Positions 25,311-52,365 of a stretch of 64,000 nucleotides of DNA are shown here, piece by piece; position 1 is the stretch's first letter, and every line of letters begins with the position of its first letter. Made by a program: the position numbers and the translations under genes. Source of the stretch: Latrodectus hesperus (lineage: Eukaryota > Arthropoda > Arachnida > Araneae > Theridiidae); contig CM075857.1 of assembly GCA_037975125.1 (NCBI GenBank), positions 91,744,509 to 91,808,508 of the forward strand, given 5' to 3'. The notes below the pieces were generated by a model, which was not told the DNA's origin, did not search any database, and worked only from the letters and a program-made list of their open reading frames with translations.

Positions 25311-25966
25311 CACATTAAAGTTGTAAAGGAAACAACACCAAACGAGCTCCTTCTACAAGTCACTTCGCTGCTGCACGAGTTAAGATTGATGAATGTCCAC
25401 GGTGGACCTGCTTTTATAACCACTGATATTCTTACCTTCGACTGATGGGCGTCTCAACAAAGTCATACATTAATTTGCATACTTATTCTCTCTTCATTCA
25501 ATGGTAAACGAGAAAACGGCAAGTACTTTCTTGTTTACCATATATTCGAGGTTTCTCTTATCAAAAGTTTTAAAGTTACTTTTAAAATAACATAATCTAA
25601 CCATGATTGCTGCTCCGTATTTGTTATGTACTCCCTTGGCTATAGAGCACTTTCGATGGCGCACTCTGTAATCAAACAATTTTTGGCAACCGTTTTTCCT
25701 GTACGTCTAAATGTTGTACTCTTATGCAAAAACGCGCTGCGAAAACACACAGCAAAATAAACACTTTATTTACAATTCTTTTATATTCAATTAACGCAAC
25801 CACCACACATTTTATCCCTTAGCTACCCAGAGGTAAACCAAATCATATGGAATAAATAATTTACGATTGAATTTAAAATAATAAATTCAGATCACTAAGA
25901 TGATTGACACTACATCACTAAATCAAAAGCGCGGCGGCATCAAAAGCCAGTTGAGAAAATTAAATT

Positions 25967-28140
25967 ATGTCTCCACAGAAGAGTAAAAATGACATGGACA
26001 TTCCTGAACTTGAGACTCAATTTGACATTTTACCTACTATACAAAAGAAATTCGAAGCTCTTAAGGATGAATACTTCAAAATGACTGAGGAAGAAATCCA
26101 AATGGTCGAGGCCTCTCCTATCGAAATGGATGATGCCATTCAAATAATAGAGGTAAGCCTCAAAACCTCTATTAACAAATTAAAAATTATAAACATTAAC
26201 TCTGTTCAAAACGAAAGTGTTGAATCTGCTATTAGTAATCAAACAAAAAAGGCTTTTATAAAGCTTCCAAAAATCCCACTTCCGTTTTTCAGCGAAAAAT
26301 TTGAGGATTGGAGCTTGTTCAAAATGTAATTTAATAGACAAATAAGTGAATTTTTTAAAAATGAAAAATTACATTATTTACGAGTATCACTTAAGGGAGT
26401 AGCTAAAATCATACAGACTGTTTGACAATAACTTTTATTCTCTTTTTAAAACTTTTGAGCAATGGTATGAAAACCAAAGAATAATTGTTAACTGTCATAT
26501 CAAAATCTCCATCCCTTAAAATATGAATCAGAAAAAGATTGCAAAGATTTTGGATACAATTTTGAAAAATCTTAGATCGTTCATAAAATCTTAGGTTTCG
26601 CAAAATATAAATTAGATCGAGACTCTCGCAAACAATTTGAATTAACTTTAAAAAACAACGATGTACCTGAATTTGGTGATTTTCTTGAATTCTTAGAAAG
26701 GAGGTGTCAAAATTCAAATAATATCCAAACAAGCATTCTATATTAATTTAATGCCGATAAATCGAAATCTTTTTTCTTAGCACAAATCTCTTAAGTTGTG
26801 TATTTCTTGTAAAACGCAAACACGTGCAGTATTATTGCAATGTATTTAAAGAAATGAAATGAATGAGATTAGCTAAAAAAATCGACTTTGTAAAAATTGA
26901 TCAAGTGGATTTCATTCATTCCTTCATAACTATTCCACTCCGCCTGTGAAAAGTAGTCATAACATCCGAGAGATAGAACTTATACTCTTAACGCCCACGC
27001 CATATCAAGAGCGAAATCAACAAATTAAAATTTCAGAAACTATTAATATACAAATGCCAGAAAATCCTCGACTTTCATTTTTCTGTAACGGAGAGAAGAG
27101 CATTTTAATAAATACAGCAATCATACAAGTCAGAGATTTATGGGAAGGATTCAGACCGTTAAGAGGCGTCCTTGACTCTGCCACTGAATCATGTTCTACT
27201 TCATCCCCTGCCTCAAATTTATTAGGTTTGAGAAAAGAAAAAATAGATATCCCAGTTGCTGATTTGAATGATACATCTATAAATATAAAGAAAAAGGTTT
27301 CATTTTTTTATAGAATGAAAATAAGGATTCGTTAATGGAAGTGGATTTATTAATTGTTCTTAAGATAACCAGTTTCACACCTTCCAAAAAGTTAAATATT
27401 TCGAACTTAAAAATACCTAGTGAAGTTAAATTAGATGATCCATCGTTTTATATTCCTCAAAAATAGGCTTCTTTTAGTGCAGAATTGTTCTTTTCATTAA
27501 TGAATGAAGATTAAATAAAGATAGCAGGCAACTTATTCTTACAATCAAGTTGCTTTGGTTATCTTGTTTCAGGTGTCATTTCAGACAGTCCTTTTTATAA
27601 TACTTCAAAAAAAACCATGTTTCTTAAATAAAAACTTAGACATCCTTAATAAAACTTTTGAACATTTTTGGGAAATTGAAGGAGTAGAAACAAATGAAAT
27701 TTGCAAGCTGATTTAAAGTATTGCAACTAACATTTCGCAAAAACTCATAAAAAATTGAATGGTTGATATGTTGTGAAACTGCCATTCAAACCTGATTCTT
27801 CCGAAGATATGTTAAGACATTCTAAGGCAATCACATCAAAAAGACTAAATCAGTTGTGAGTTGCTCAAGAAGAGGAAAGGGAATTTCCTTTAGCTTCAAA
27901 GGTAGTACTGCAAGATTTTTATATGGGTGATTGTGTCTCCGGTGCTTCAGAACTTTGTGAGTTTGAAAAACTCAAATCAGAATTAACACACGTGCTCCAA
28001 CGAGGAAACATGACTTTGCACAAGTGGTGTTCCAATAGGGCTTAATCAAATGAACTTAAGTAACTCACGCTTGACCAAAATTCTGAGGAAATAATGGTAT
28101 AAACTCTAGAAATGTTTCGAAACCGATTAAACTTGTTTTA
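25967..28140 (+). pseudogene. BEL/Pao retrotransposon remnant (gag, protease, partial RT)
   Basis: An intact 120-codon start (25967-26329) ends in LPKIPLPFFSEKFEDWSLF, the Gag signature of BEL/Pao elements. Shifted frames continue with EQWYENQRIIVNCHI, the Gag C-terminus DSRKQFELTL and EFLERRCQ (to about 26705), and CISCKTQTR (26800). At 26946-27335 follow a retropepsin-like LDSATES (27171) and LLGLRKEKIDIPVADLN. Then come AELFFSL (27480) and VSGVISDSP (27571). RT is mostly missing: the text jumps from a LPFKPDSSEDMLRHSK start block (27783) to EFPLASKVVLQDFYMGD (27886), where YVDD should be. No LTR was identified. Confidence 0.8.
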
Positions 28141-28149
28141 GTTATACAT

Positions 28150-31100
28150 CAGTAAATTTGCAAAATTTATTTACAAGTTACATTTATAGCAAAGAAAAGT
28201 ATTTACTGTACTTTTTTTTAGAATAGTGTATGCATTGAATTTTATCATATTGAGAATATTCTAATAAATACCTGTATATCAATCTTTCGTTTAATTCTTT
28301 AAAGTAAAATTTTTAATTCTTAAGCATTAAAAACAATTAATGTTATTCTCAATTTTGTGTTTTTTGATATACTAAAATATTGGAAAAATTATTATTATCA
28401 TGAAAATGTGAACTATTGAATGTTTTAGATTCTCAATGAAACTTACTTGTACTGAAGCATGTTGCCATAATTTTATTGTATTTAAATTTGATTCAATGTT
28501 AAACTGTATATTAAATTTTTGTAATGTTGTGACTTGATAATTTTGTCCCTCGATTTAAACATGAAATTCAAGTACTTGTAAAATTTTACCATTTAATGAA
28601 GTAAAATGAAGCACTGAAACATGCTTAAAATATGATACAACAATTGAAGTATCAGTGATTGCTAAAATGTTTGACTTTTTCCTCATTCGCAAATCACATG
28701 ATTACGTATTTAATAATGATAAATTCAGTGTTATGGTAAAATCTCGCTAAAACCTTCCAGAAAATCTTTACATTATATATTTTATTTATTTATTTTACAT
28801 CAGCATTGCATTAAATATTTTATGTACTATTCCTTTCCTAATGGTCTTCTAAAAAAGTCTGGAGGGCCATGAAATCTGGCAGAAATAACGTTTTTGATGA
28901 TTACTTTTTCCGTAGAAAATGAATATATAAATCAATTCTTTCTACTTTGAGGCGCAATAACTGCAACTTAAGAATGATTCACGTATTTTTCTCATTTAAA
29001 CTCATAAATTTCAAGTTTGGAATAATTAAGCGCTATTTATATCAATGATGTTTTTGTACGATGTCTCCCAGTGAAGACAAAAAATACCAGTTTTTACTGA
29101 TTTTAAATTTAGATTATATTTTGGGAAACGTTGATGACGGATTTTAACATAGTAAATAATGATTTATATGGAGATGTGCAAGTTTTTAGGAAAAAATTAT
29201 TTCGCTAATCAAACGAGTATAGAAAGTAATCATAATATGACATTGATATTAATGATAAGATGAACTGCATTATTAAACAAAAGAAGATAATCCCCAGCGA
29301 ATTATTGTTATTTATGAATAAGTTGCGAAAATTGTTGTCATTATTTAAATTTTTTTAAAAAAAATTCATTCAATAGAGTTATGAAATTTTTAGAATTATT
29401 CTGTAGTAGAATATTACAATCAAGTTGAATAACCGATACTCTGAGGAATTGTCAATTTTTATGAGGGTTGAGAACGCGAGATTCATCAAATAAACCGTCA
29501 TGGACCAAATACAATTTAGTTTGACAGTAAATCAGGAAATAGTTTCTTAATCCTTTATTTTCTAAAATGCATTAGTTACAAGAGAAAAGCAAACGTCGTA
29601 TCAGTTCGCACTATACTTTTTGTAGCTTTGATATGTTATTTTCTCCTCAAAATATGCAACTGCTTTACTTATACTGTAAGCTTTTTTTGAGTTGCTTAGC
29701 ATCGAAAACATTATATACGTCATTTAGTGAGCTCTGTTCAAATAAGTAATCAATTTCTTATAAACTTTCCCGTTAAACTCATTCATTCTTCTATATCTGT
29801 ATATACCAAAACTATTATCTACCAATTAAGATAATATCAATTAAAAAACCAACCCAAACTTATTATAATGACCCTTGTAGATGTTGATTGTTTGAAAATA
29901 ATTTCAGTATTCCAAGATTTCATTCACTATCACATTATAATAAAGGTCTACTATAGAAAAAAAAAAAGTTTAAATAAGTAAATGTGAAATATTATTGAGA
30001 TTATATTTTATATCCGATTTTATGCATGACATTTAAAGAAAAGTCAGAAATGGCCACTATGTATACCATGGTAATAGTACTAAAGTTTACATATTATCAT
30101 GATACTCATGGTATTCGATTTTTTATAAATATATTTTGGAAAATTAAGTTTTGGATTTATTCTAAACATTTTTTTTGTTATTTTGTTGCTTTTGTATTGT
30201 ACAGATTAGATGATATTAGTAGACCCAATTAGTCAGATTTTGTATTCCTTAGCTTCCAACAGTATACATGTGAAAATTTGTGATTTAGAATAAAAACACT
30301 ATTTATTTATACTATTTTTTAGGGTTCAAAGCTTTGTTTAATACTATGAAAGGACATCTTAAGAATAAATCAGCTAAAAGCAAATCGAATGAAGTGTTGA
30401 ATGCTTGATTTATTTCTTTAGTTATGAAGCTGTCAACCAAATTAACCAAGCATTATTTACAAAGCTAGAATTCCTCTTATCGGCATTCCGATGCCTATCT
30501 TATGGATAGCTGTTTGGTAACATGTAATAATCGTAAATAATACTTTTAAAAGTAGTAAAAAATTTAAAAAATACTATCGTTTCTTTTTTAAAAAAATACA
30601 TTGTGGAAATGCAATGGCAATTCATTGTCTGCTCTCAGAAGTTATGTATAGATGACAATTAAAAAAAATAGGAAATAACCATACATATACATTCGTGAAA
30701 TGAGAAGATTTCTAGAGCGGAATGTTATATCATGACAAAAGAATTATATTGCTTTAAATTAATTACACCGTGGCATAAACAACTTATATTGAATTCAAAT
30801 CTTCAAATCAGGTTTAAATAAATTACAATCTCTGTTATCCAAATTCTAAAATGAAATAACTTCTATTTTCAGTTCGTTAGAAACGAACATCTTGATATCA
30901 GTTTCATTCTATTCCACATAGTCAGAATGGAATTCTTAATTCCATTTTGGAATAAGCTTAGAAGGACAAAGAAAGGATTTTATTTATACAAATTTGAAAT
31001 AAATGCATATCTATTCAGACAGGGTCACATATATACGATTGTGGGTGAATAACTGTAAAATTTTTTTTAACTTAAGAAAGTAGGGAGAAAAAAGCAAAAT

Positions 31101-31605
31101 ATATTAATGTATATAGTCATAAAAATAAAATTCATCATTAAGTTAAAATATTATTGCATATTTTAATTTAAAAATAAAATATTAAACCGTTTAATATTTG
31201 AAATAATTATTAATTTAATAAAAAAATTGCTAAACAACTGCTGAATGGAACAAAAATGTGGATCATCTGGAACATTTCATTAAAATTTGTATTAAATGAA
31301 AGACATGTATATGAAAAGAAAAACCCACATAGTTAATGCATTTGACAGTTGTAAACATTTCATTTGCTTCAATTATTTATATATGCTATTAATTCACTCA
31401 AATAATTTGGTTGGTTAATGAATCAACTAAATAATGTGTAACTGAAATAAAATATTTTGAACTATCACGGTTTTATCATTTTGTTATGCTTTTACGAACA
31501 CTTTTCTTATTCTGAAATAGAAGTTTGGCTTTCATAAAGGAAAGTCTCATTATCACGTTTATATGATGAAAATCGAATCAAGTAATGGTAAATTAATAAA
31601 TATAT
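28150..31605. other. Long AT-rich spacer, nothing recognised
   Basis: No coding pattern, RNA gene or transposon motif could be read in about 3.4 kb on either strand. Confidence 0.55.
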
Positions 31606-31609
31606 TCAT

Positions 31610-32060
31610 TGTTTCTTCTTCTTCAGCACGACAGCCCGGGGTGGGCCAAGGCTTTCCTCAGAACACTCCTCCATTGTGTTCTCAGGGAGGTGACAGTTCT
31701 CCAATTTGTCACATTCAGCACTTTAAAGTCCTCCTCTACAGAATCAGTCCATCTAAGTTTGGGCCGACCCCTAGATCTGGTTGCATATAATTAAAAATTC
31801 TGGAAGTCAAAGACGAGGGATACATTCGACAGATATGGCCTGCAAATTTCAAGCGACATATTTTAATATAATTGACGATGTCAGCTTCTTTGAAAAAGTC
31901 TGTTGAGCTCGAAATTGTATCTGTGCCTCCAAACTCCATTTCTCATTTACAGCACCAAAAATCTTTCTTAGGAATTTTCATTCAAATATTACAATTTGAT
32001 TTGACGGAGTCTTTGTTAGAGTCCAGATTTCGCATTTATAAGTGCGAACAGGTATTATGA
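31610..32060 (-). pseudogene. RTE-like LINE, C-terminal end of ORF2
   Basis: On the minus strand, NYIKICRLKFAGHICRM (about 31880-31830) matches the RTE-type motif I-x-RLRWAGHV-x-RM. After a shift, RSRGRPKLRWTDSVEEDFK (about 31775-31720) matches the RPK-x-RW-x-D block, and the frame runs to the end near 31620. It is a 5'-truncated copy. A fuller relative lies at 50930. Confidence 0.75.
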
Positions 32061-32469
32061 TGGTTGTATAACATATTTACTGTTACTTGATTATAATTTA
32101 TCGACATATTCATCAACTAACGTTGACAGCTTAGATCATTTCTGTTGTAAATTTTGAATGTATTTCTAATGTAAATTTACTTACTATCTAAAAAATAATT
32201 GTAGATCGGTGTTTCATGAAGGATGATCAGAAATATCGTAGTGTTACAACAACATTTGATTTTTAAGCGAACTATTATGAGCTCTCTAAACCATCAGTCG
32301 CCAAATGACGGTCCACCGATTACCAAGGCTTCGTGAAACATTTTAGGTGGTCCATGATTATTCATTGTAAGTTGCAACAGAAGTAACGCATTTTTTATTA
32401 ACATTCATATTAAAAATGACAACTAACAGAACCTAATGAGAATTATACTTTTTATTGTTTTTTAATATC

Positions 32470-32730
32470 CGGCCGATGGCTGAGTGGTTAACGCTCTTGT
32501 TGGTTCTGGATTCGAATCCAAGTTCAGGTATAAATGTTTCTTTGTTCTTTCAATCAATGAATGAATATGGCCCACCCTATAAAAGGGTTTGTGGGGGAGT
32601 GACGTGGGTAATGCTACTCGCCTTCGTAACTTGGTTCACAAGTGCTCATCCGGCTAGCGATAAATGTGTAGTAATTTTCAATATTTCTTACGGATTAGTC
32701 ACTCAGTGCCCGCCTTTTAAAAATATTTTT
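32470..32730 (+). repeat. tRNA-derived SINE
   Basis: The head GGCCGATGGCTGAGTGGTTA and B box ATTCGAATCCA (32510-32520) are tRNA-like. The body contains CCACCCTATAAAAGGGT, similar to the SINE at 22268. The tail part (about 32635-32730) is shared with block B at 54800-54895. Confidence 0.7.
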
Positions 32731-33837
32731 TAATAATGGAGGGCACTATTTGAAGGAAATTATTGCACACATTCTGAAACACATTGTTGATAAAAATATT
32801 ATAATATAGAAAATTTATAAAAGCAAACCAGCAAGCAATAAATAATAAAAAATTATTTGCATTCCTTAATGAATCTCTTATTTAATGAAAGATTTATTCT
32901 CAGCAAAAAGGCTTTTATAACGAAACGCAGAAAATATTTTGACGGAATATTAGTATGTTTTTAAATGAAATGCTAACTGCGCGCTTTTCATAAAATGTTT
33001 GGGAGAAATAAATTGAAAACAGAATTAATGAATACATTTAATAATCTGATATATTAAAGACAGAAATGATTCTTTGCGTTTCTAATTATTAGTTTATCTA
33101 TTTGTTAAGTTTAAAATAAGCAACGGTAGTAATGCAATTTCGTTCATATTTAATTTTATGTTTTTTTAAAAAACATAAATTTCTAATGCAGACTATTTTA
33201 TTTCATTAATTTGAAAATGTGAAAGGTTTATAGTTAAAATTGTGGTTCTACTTTTAAATGAAGAGGTAAAAAATCGAATATTTTTATGCTTAACTCACCT
33301 ATAAGTTTTAAATCTTTAACAAAGTACTTACACTATTTAGAATAACACATAGTTATATAGCAAGAAAAACTGTTTGAATCATTCTAACAATACCATCTTT
33401 TAACTTTCAAAGCTACTTTCATTTTACACATTAAATAATATTTTAAAAAACTTCAAATAATACATATTATATTTAACAATTAATACATTTAAATTAATGT
33501 ACCTCTTAATAATGTAAAAATTAAGCACTTATTTTGAGAAAGTTGATCTAAGATCTTAATATGAAAGTAAATAATTTTGGCAGTTAATTTCGCTGGATTT
33601 CTTTCACAGTAAATTAGTAACTATAAATTTTGATAATTTTTCTATTTGTTATTGTGCTGTCAAAAATTGTCTGAATTTCTTATGAAGTACACCCATAACC
33701 ATCTCATGGCCATACATTTTACTACTCATAAAATTAAACATTTTTAAATAAAATGTTATCCTTTACGACTCTTTTGTATTTTTAAAGACAACAAATAAGT
33801 TATGGTATTTCTTATTTTTTCTTCAACAGCAAATTTC

Positions 33838-33844
33838 TATAAAA
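33838..33844 (+). promoter_or_regulatory. TATA box of copy 1
   Basis: TATAAAA lies 78 bp upstream of the ATG at 33916. The same element lies at the same distance in copy 2, and the flanking 300 bp is similar between copies. Confidence 0.7.
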
Positions 33845-33915
33845 AGGAGTTGAACATTGCTATTTTCAACATTCAAATTTGAATCTAGAACGAAGTTTAG
33901 AACTTGCATTTGAAA

Positions 33916-46836
<12,921 letters not shown>

Positions 46837-46889
46837 TATTCATTGAAGACGAAGATGAAATTCAAGTCATACGCATCAGAATTATATTA

Positions 46890-46938
46890 AATAAATTGTT
46901 TTGAAATGCAATCAACAGCAAAAAACTACTGCAATAAA
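46890..46938 (+). promoter_or_regulatory. Polyadenylation signals of copy 1
   Basis: AATAAA at 46890-46895 and again at 46933-46938, 54 and 97 bp after the stop codon. Confidence 0.55.
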
Positions 46939-46939
46939 T

Positions 46940-49460
46940 TTTTGTCTCATGAATAATTCAGCTTTTTTTCAAGTTGAAAACTTTAATTTAATTTTAAGTA
47001 TAACAAAAATGATAAAATTTAATTTTGTGGAAATAGCAACATATATTACATTATAATCTTGTTATATGTTGAATTATGAATCAAATTTAAAATGCTAAGT
47101 GAAATACATTATCTATTTGAGTTTTAAATCATATTTCATTTGATGAAATATGATGCAAGACAAATTTTAAGTTAAAGTACATTTCATTTTTATATCAACA
47201 CAAACTTGAAGGTAAATAACAAATTAGAATCGCTCTTAAACCATAAAAAGCTATTAAAAGTAAGTTGCAAAATATATTCTATTTTCTAAAATTAAGTATT
47301 TTAGTGATATAAATTTTGAAATAATGAGATAAGTGTTTCTTAAATATATGAATATGTTTCAAATAATACTTATTTTTTAAAAATAAATAAACTTTTAAAA
47401 AGGAAATATTTTAACGATGTGATCAAATCCATAACTACAAAACTCACATTCAAATGCATTCAAAAGGAAAAACTATAAAAATACGAAAATAATTTTTTAA
47501 TGAATTTCAACATGTATTTAAATGATAACAATAATTTTAAGAAATAAAAAATGCCCTTACACTCATATATAAATAAAGTAATGCATATTTATAGAATCAT
47601 ATAAAGCAAATAAATTTTATAGTTTATAAAGTTAAATTCTTCAAATTTGTGTGAAATTACCGTCAGCACTTAAGCTACATATCTGTAAAATATTCAAAAT
47701 GAATTTTAAAAATGCATTTTATTCTAAATAAAAAAAGGGAAATAATATTGTAGATAATAATGAATATTGAAAAATAGAGAAGGAATAGTAATAAAAAATA
47801 GAATAAAATTGGAATGAAATGTCTTGATTAATCTGTCATCAATAAACTCAAAAGTATCAAATCTCCAAGATACATCTTTTATGTTGTATTTAACCATCCA
47901 AAACTGCAGTTTTATTAGCTGAATTATTTATATAAAACTACAAATTCAAAGAACATAATGCAACAAAATCTTTCAGAAACTTCAATGATAATATGTAAAT
48001 ATGATAAAATTAATTTTTAATAATATTAGTAAAATTTTAATTCAATAGTAGGTAAAAAAAGAATCAATATTTAAATGTGGATAAAATTATGAGACCAAAA
48101 TCAAAACAAGCATACTATTGTACAATCCACAATATTAAACGCTATTTATTATATGCTCAATCACAAAAATTCTAAAAATTTGATAATTGTATTTCACACT
48201 ATAAAAGCTTTACTTTAATAAAAAAATATAACTTTTTTTCAAGAAATAATTACATTTTAATAAAAATATCATTTGTATGTGGTACAATATTTTTTCGAAA
48301 AAATGTGACTGAGTCTGAAGATATTTCTTTGAAAAACAATGTAGAGCTGCTTCCTATTTTCGAGAAACAGAAACATATTATGTTGGTAAAATGAATTTTA
48401 TTTTTGCTCTTTATTCTTACACAAAATGGAAAAGGAAAAATTCCTTTGTTAGAAGGCAATGAAATTGCAAGTCATTTCAGTGATTTTCCTGAGATTAGGA
48501 ATCCATTTTAAATTTTATCACTGACATAAGTTGCTAGGTTATTTTGACAGACAAAAGGCAATAACAACAAAATTGAGGATATTTATGAAAATAAATAAAA
48601 TAGGGGGAAAATGAAAATATTCTAATTAGTGAATAAGGTAATAATATTTATAAAGACAAAAACTTTTTTGAAATTATTCTTTTTTAAAATGCCTAATAAA
48701 AGTTAAATCTGTAATTTTTTTTAATTTTTAAATTTTTTTAGGATTACAGAATTACTTTCTAATGCGGGTTTATGTAAAAAAGTTGAGGATAGAAACGCTT
48801 GTGAGTGGTTGTATTATAAGCATATTTTTCATCTGACAGTACACATGAGATGAAAAATAAAAAGCCTTTTTTGTTGGCAGCAACTGTTTTGAAAGTTGGC
48901 TACTTCTTCTTTTCGCCGAGTACACCAACACCAAATGTCTGCTGAATAAAAAAGCTAACTTTATGATCGTGTCTATGGTTCATTGTGACTTAGTTAGCGT
49001 TCTTCAGCACTATGCTGAATAAAACTTTATTTGAATCAAAACATTGCATTACTTTAAGAGCATAACACTACAGAGACAATGTATTTTACTTATCATTTAA
49101 TTTTCAAAAGAAGCTGCTTTTCTGGATAATGCGTAACAGAAAATTTACAAATTTAGACGTTTTCATATTTAGCTAATTAAATTTTCTTACAAAGCATCGG
49201 TTACTAATATAATATTATGTATAATTCCAATTTCTCAACGAGGAAAAAATTCCAAACTTTAAGTAATTTTTAAACATATAGTTTGCGTAAAGTTATTTTT
49301 GTCTGTCAACCAATGTAAAAGTATTGCTTACACTCATACGTACCCATACATTAAAAGCAAATATTTAAAAAAATCATGGAAGTTTGATAAAAATGTGTTT
49401 GATTTTCTTAAATTTTCTAATATTGTAATTTAAAAGTTATTAAGATATATTTACGCCTAA
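46940..49460. other. AT-rich intergenic DNA
   Basis: Nothing recognised apart from a small hairpin near 48822-48860 (TATTTTTCATCT and its complement). Confidence 0.55.
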
Positions 49461-49464
49461 AAGT

Positions 49465-50870
49465 TACGGGACAACCTTTTTTGACGCCAAATTTGCAAGT
49501 GAATGAATATAGAAAACCACATTTTTGAGGAACATGTGCACAAAACTGGTGTGTAAATTGGTATAACGAAAAAAGCAATTTCGCTGGAAATGTCCATTCT
49601 TGGAAAAAAGAAATTCACAGTTTTATGTGATAAATGTCGAAGAAACATAACAAAGAAGACATAAAATAAGTAAAGTACCCAGCATTAGAGCTTGAATGCA
49701 TTAGAGTATCGATAAATTGAACCATGCTATCAATAAATTGTCTTCCTAAATGGGAAACGAAGGCGAGAGTAAGCTTCTTTTCAGCTCTCGTACTAACCTT
49801 GGAGGAGGAATTAAAACAGCAACCTATCTGCAAAGATAGTCTCACTGATGCTGTATGGGAATCTGGTCTAAAGATCAAGTTGGCTATTCTGTGTGCTCGA
49901 AACCAAGACTCTCCTGATATTCCTCAACAACTACAGCTCAATGAAGGCGTGCGTCATCATCCACCAGAATGAAATAATTGGTTGAACAAATGGATCAAGG
50001 ATCTCATTTCAGTATCTCACACCTGACTCAGTTCCACCCTGGAACACATGCAGGTCAGTATTGCCATCGCGAGTCTGATCACTGCTCAAAACATTATTCA
50101 CCAAACCTGGTTTAAAAATAGTGTTGGATTTTTCCATATCTATCAATCCAACACTATGCATGTTTCCATAGTGTTGGATTGATAATTTATGGTGCTTTGT
50201 TCCCTCCAAATTAGCACGAGTCCTGAATCACTCTCCATTTTGAATTTTGATTCGTCTGTAAAAAGTACAGATCCCAATCACCGTCTCTCGTCCAGGATAC
50301 TTGCTCTTTTACTCAAGATATGCGGAAATTTCTCTGTCATCCCGTGAGGGGGGACACAAACAATTGGTTGCCTTGCATAGAGATCTGCATAGTGAAGTCT
50401 TCGCACCGTACTAGAGGATATTCTTTACCCTGATTGCTTAGAGGATTTCCCTAGAGGATATTCTTATCCATACGGTCTGCAACAAGTTGCGTCACTGAAA
50501 CCCTTCTTTTCCTTCGGGCAAAAAGGACTATAAAAATGGCCTTCCACAGCTGTTGCAGCTCGTATTTATCTTGGAACATGTCTTCTGGACATAGATGCTC
50601 CGGTTTGATATTCATTTCAGAGACGGTAACCACACTGCGAAGCACATTAAGGCGCCTAGCACATCAGCATGTGACATCCCCATTTCCAGTCATCTGACTG
50701 TTCAACACCTTAATGACTTGGACAAACGGCTTGTCTCAAAGACTGGGGGATCCCACAGTCTATTGTCAATTAATCAGCTTAAAAAAAGTTGAAAGTCAGC
50801 AAAAGTTACACGCGCTATTAGAAAAGTCTGATATTTGCAAATTTTTTGATTGATGCACCTGTACTTTTCT
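49465..50870 (-). mobile_element. Tc1-like DNA transposon, decayed
   Basis: The minus strand gives TVRRRLHYADLYARQP (about 50410-50360), VLFTDESKFKME (about 50265-50230, with the catalytic FTDES block intact) and LVLIWRE (about 50215). After decay come FRPDSHTASVRLSLQIGCCF (about 49870) and FIDSMVQFIDTL (about 49735), corresponding to the family's C-terminus. The frame is broken throughout. The exact ends are not resolved. Confidence 0.75.
50141..50184. repeat. Perfect 18-bp inverted repeat inside the Tc1 remnant
   Basis: Arms 50141-50158 and 50167-50184 are exact complements around an 8-nt loop. A third partial copy (AGTGTTGGATTTTT) lies at 50119-50132. Confidence 0.9.
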
Positions 50871-50929
50871 AAGTCTAAAATTTAATTTCCTTAATTTTTA
50901 TTCTTGAATTTGAAATTTAAAAAAGTAAC

Positions 50930-52365
50930 AAAAACAGGTTGTCTGGGTCTGATGAAATTAACAGCGAATTTTTAATAGTTAATGAACCAGTGCTATATAA
51001 AGCGTACATGTTATAGTTTGCAGAGTTTGGACAACAGTGCCGAAACACATTGAATGGTATGAGGGTACTGTTTGCCCTATCTTTAGGAAAGCTGATAGAC
51101 AAGATAGATGCAGCTATCGTGGAATAGCCCTTCTGTGCTCTATATTTAATTGTTTTCAAACATCCTTTACACCAGACTATTAACACATGTTGAAAATGTT
51201 CCTTGAATTTACCAATGTGAGTTTTTAAGAGGTAGGCCAACTACTGACAAAATATATGTCTTGAGACAGGTACTTGATAAAACAAAGGAATTCAGTGTCT
51301 ATATATGCCATCTTTTTAGAGATTCTAAAGTTGCATGTGACAGCATTATTTGACGTAAATTTCGTGAAGCAATAGAAGAATTTGATATAATAGCTAAATT
51401 AATTAACCTGACAAGAGCTGCATTTAAGAGGGTAAAACACTGAGTGAAACTGATGAATGACGTTTCTGAATTCTTTTGCATGGATAAAGGTTTGCGACAG
51501 ATGTCGCTGTATCTTGTTTATTGCTTGTCTCTGGAAAAGGCTATCACAGAGCTTGGTCTCATAATAAGAGGAAGGATCTACGAGAAGACTATACAAAACT
51601 TGGTATTTGCTGATGAGATCGCCATGATTGATACATCCATAAAATTTGTCGCAGAGGGTTTCAATCTATTAGAACCTGAACCTTGTAAATTAGGCCTCAA
51701 AATAAATTAATAGAAAAGAAAATTCACAAAAACTTCACTCAATACACCTATTCCACAGTAAAAATGAAAAATTACACTTTTGAAACAGTGTCTCGGTTCA
51801 AGTATCTTGGAACTATCGTTACCATTAACAATGATTTGACTGTAGAGATTAAATAACAGGCTAGCTATTTCAAACAATAATATTATACCCTCGAAAAGCT
51901 ACTAAATCTCGATTTATGAGTTTAAAAACCAAATTTAACATCTGTAAAACACTAATTTCAATCCTACTTTATGGGAGGAATGCTCTGAAATACTAATTTA
52001 ATTCAAAATCATTTGTTAACTGTTGAATATAAATTCTCAAGAAAAAGTTTTGGTGTTTATGAGAATAATAGCTGGAGATTGTTCTGTAATTTTGAAATTT
52101 ATCAAAAATACAAGCAATTAGATATTGAAGGAAATAATGAAAATTCAATGAACTACGGGTATTTGCCTCAATCTAACAATGTATACCCGGTAGAAAAACC
52201 CACTTTTATTAATGTCATGGCAAACAGAAAACGTGGAAGGGCATCAATTAGTTGGTTTGACTCAGTTGAAAAGTATAATTATCTGATAAATAGGGGAAAC
52301 TGATGGAGCTGAGCAATGAAAATGACCCTTTGGCTCCCACTGTTAGGGAGGGCTTCGGCCTGTAA
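50930..52365 (+). pseudogene. RTE-like LINE reverse transcriptase and C-terminus
   Basis: Shifting plus-strand frames give, in order: PGSDEIN-like start, CRYRGIALLC-like block (decayed, near 51115), an RRGRPTTDKIYVLRQVLDK-like block (about 51230-51280), YIYHLFRDSKVACDS (palm, about 51300), SEFFCMDKGLRQ (51465-51500) and FADE at 51606-51617, where the catalytic FADD has lost its second Asp. FKYLGTIVTINNDLT (51800), FGVYENNSWR (52040) and NRKRGRASISWFDSVEK (52225) follow. It ends near 52365. RTE type is indicated by the SRFKYLG and RGR-x-ISW-x-D blocks. The endonuclease is missing. Confidence 0.82.

Noticed and set aside
32455..32733. 92-codon plus-strand frame
   Set aside because: It is carried entirely by a SINE.
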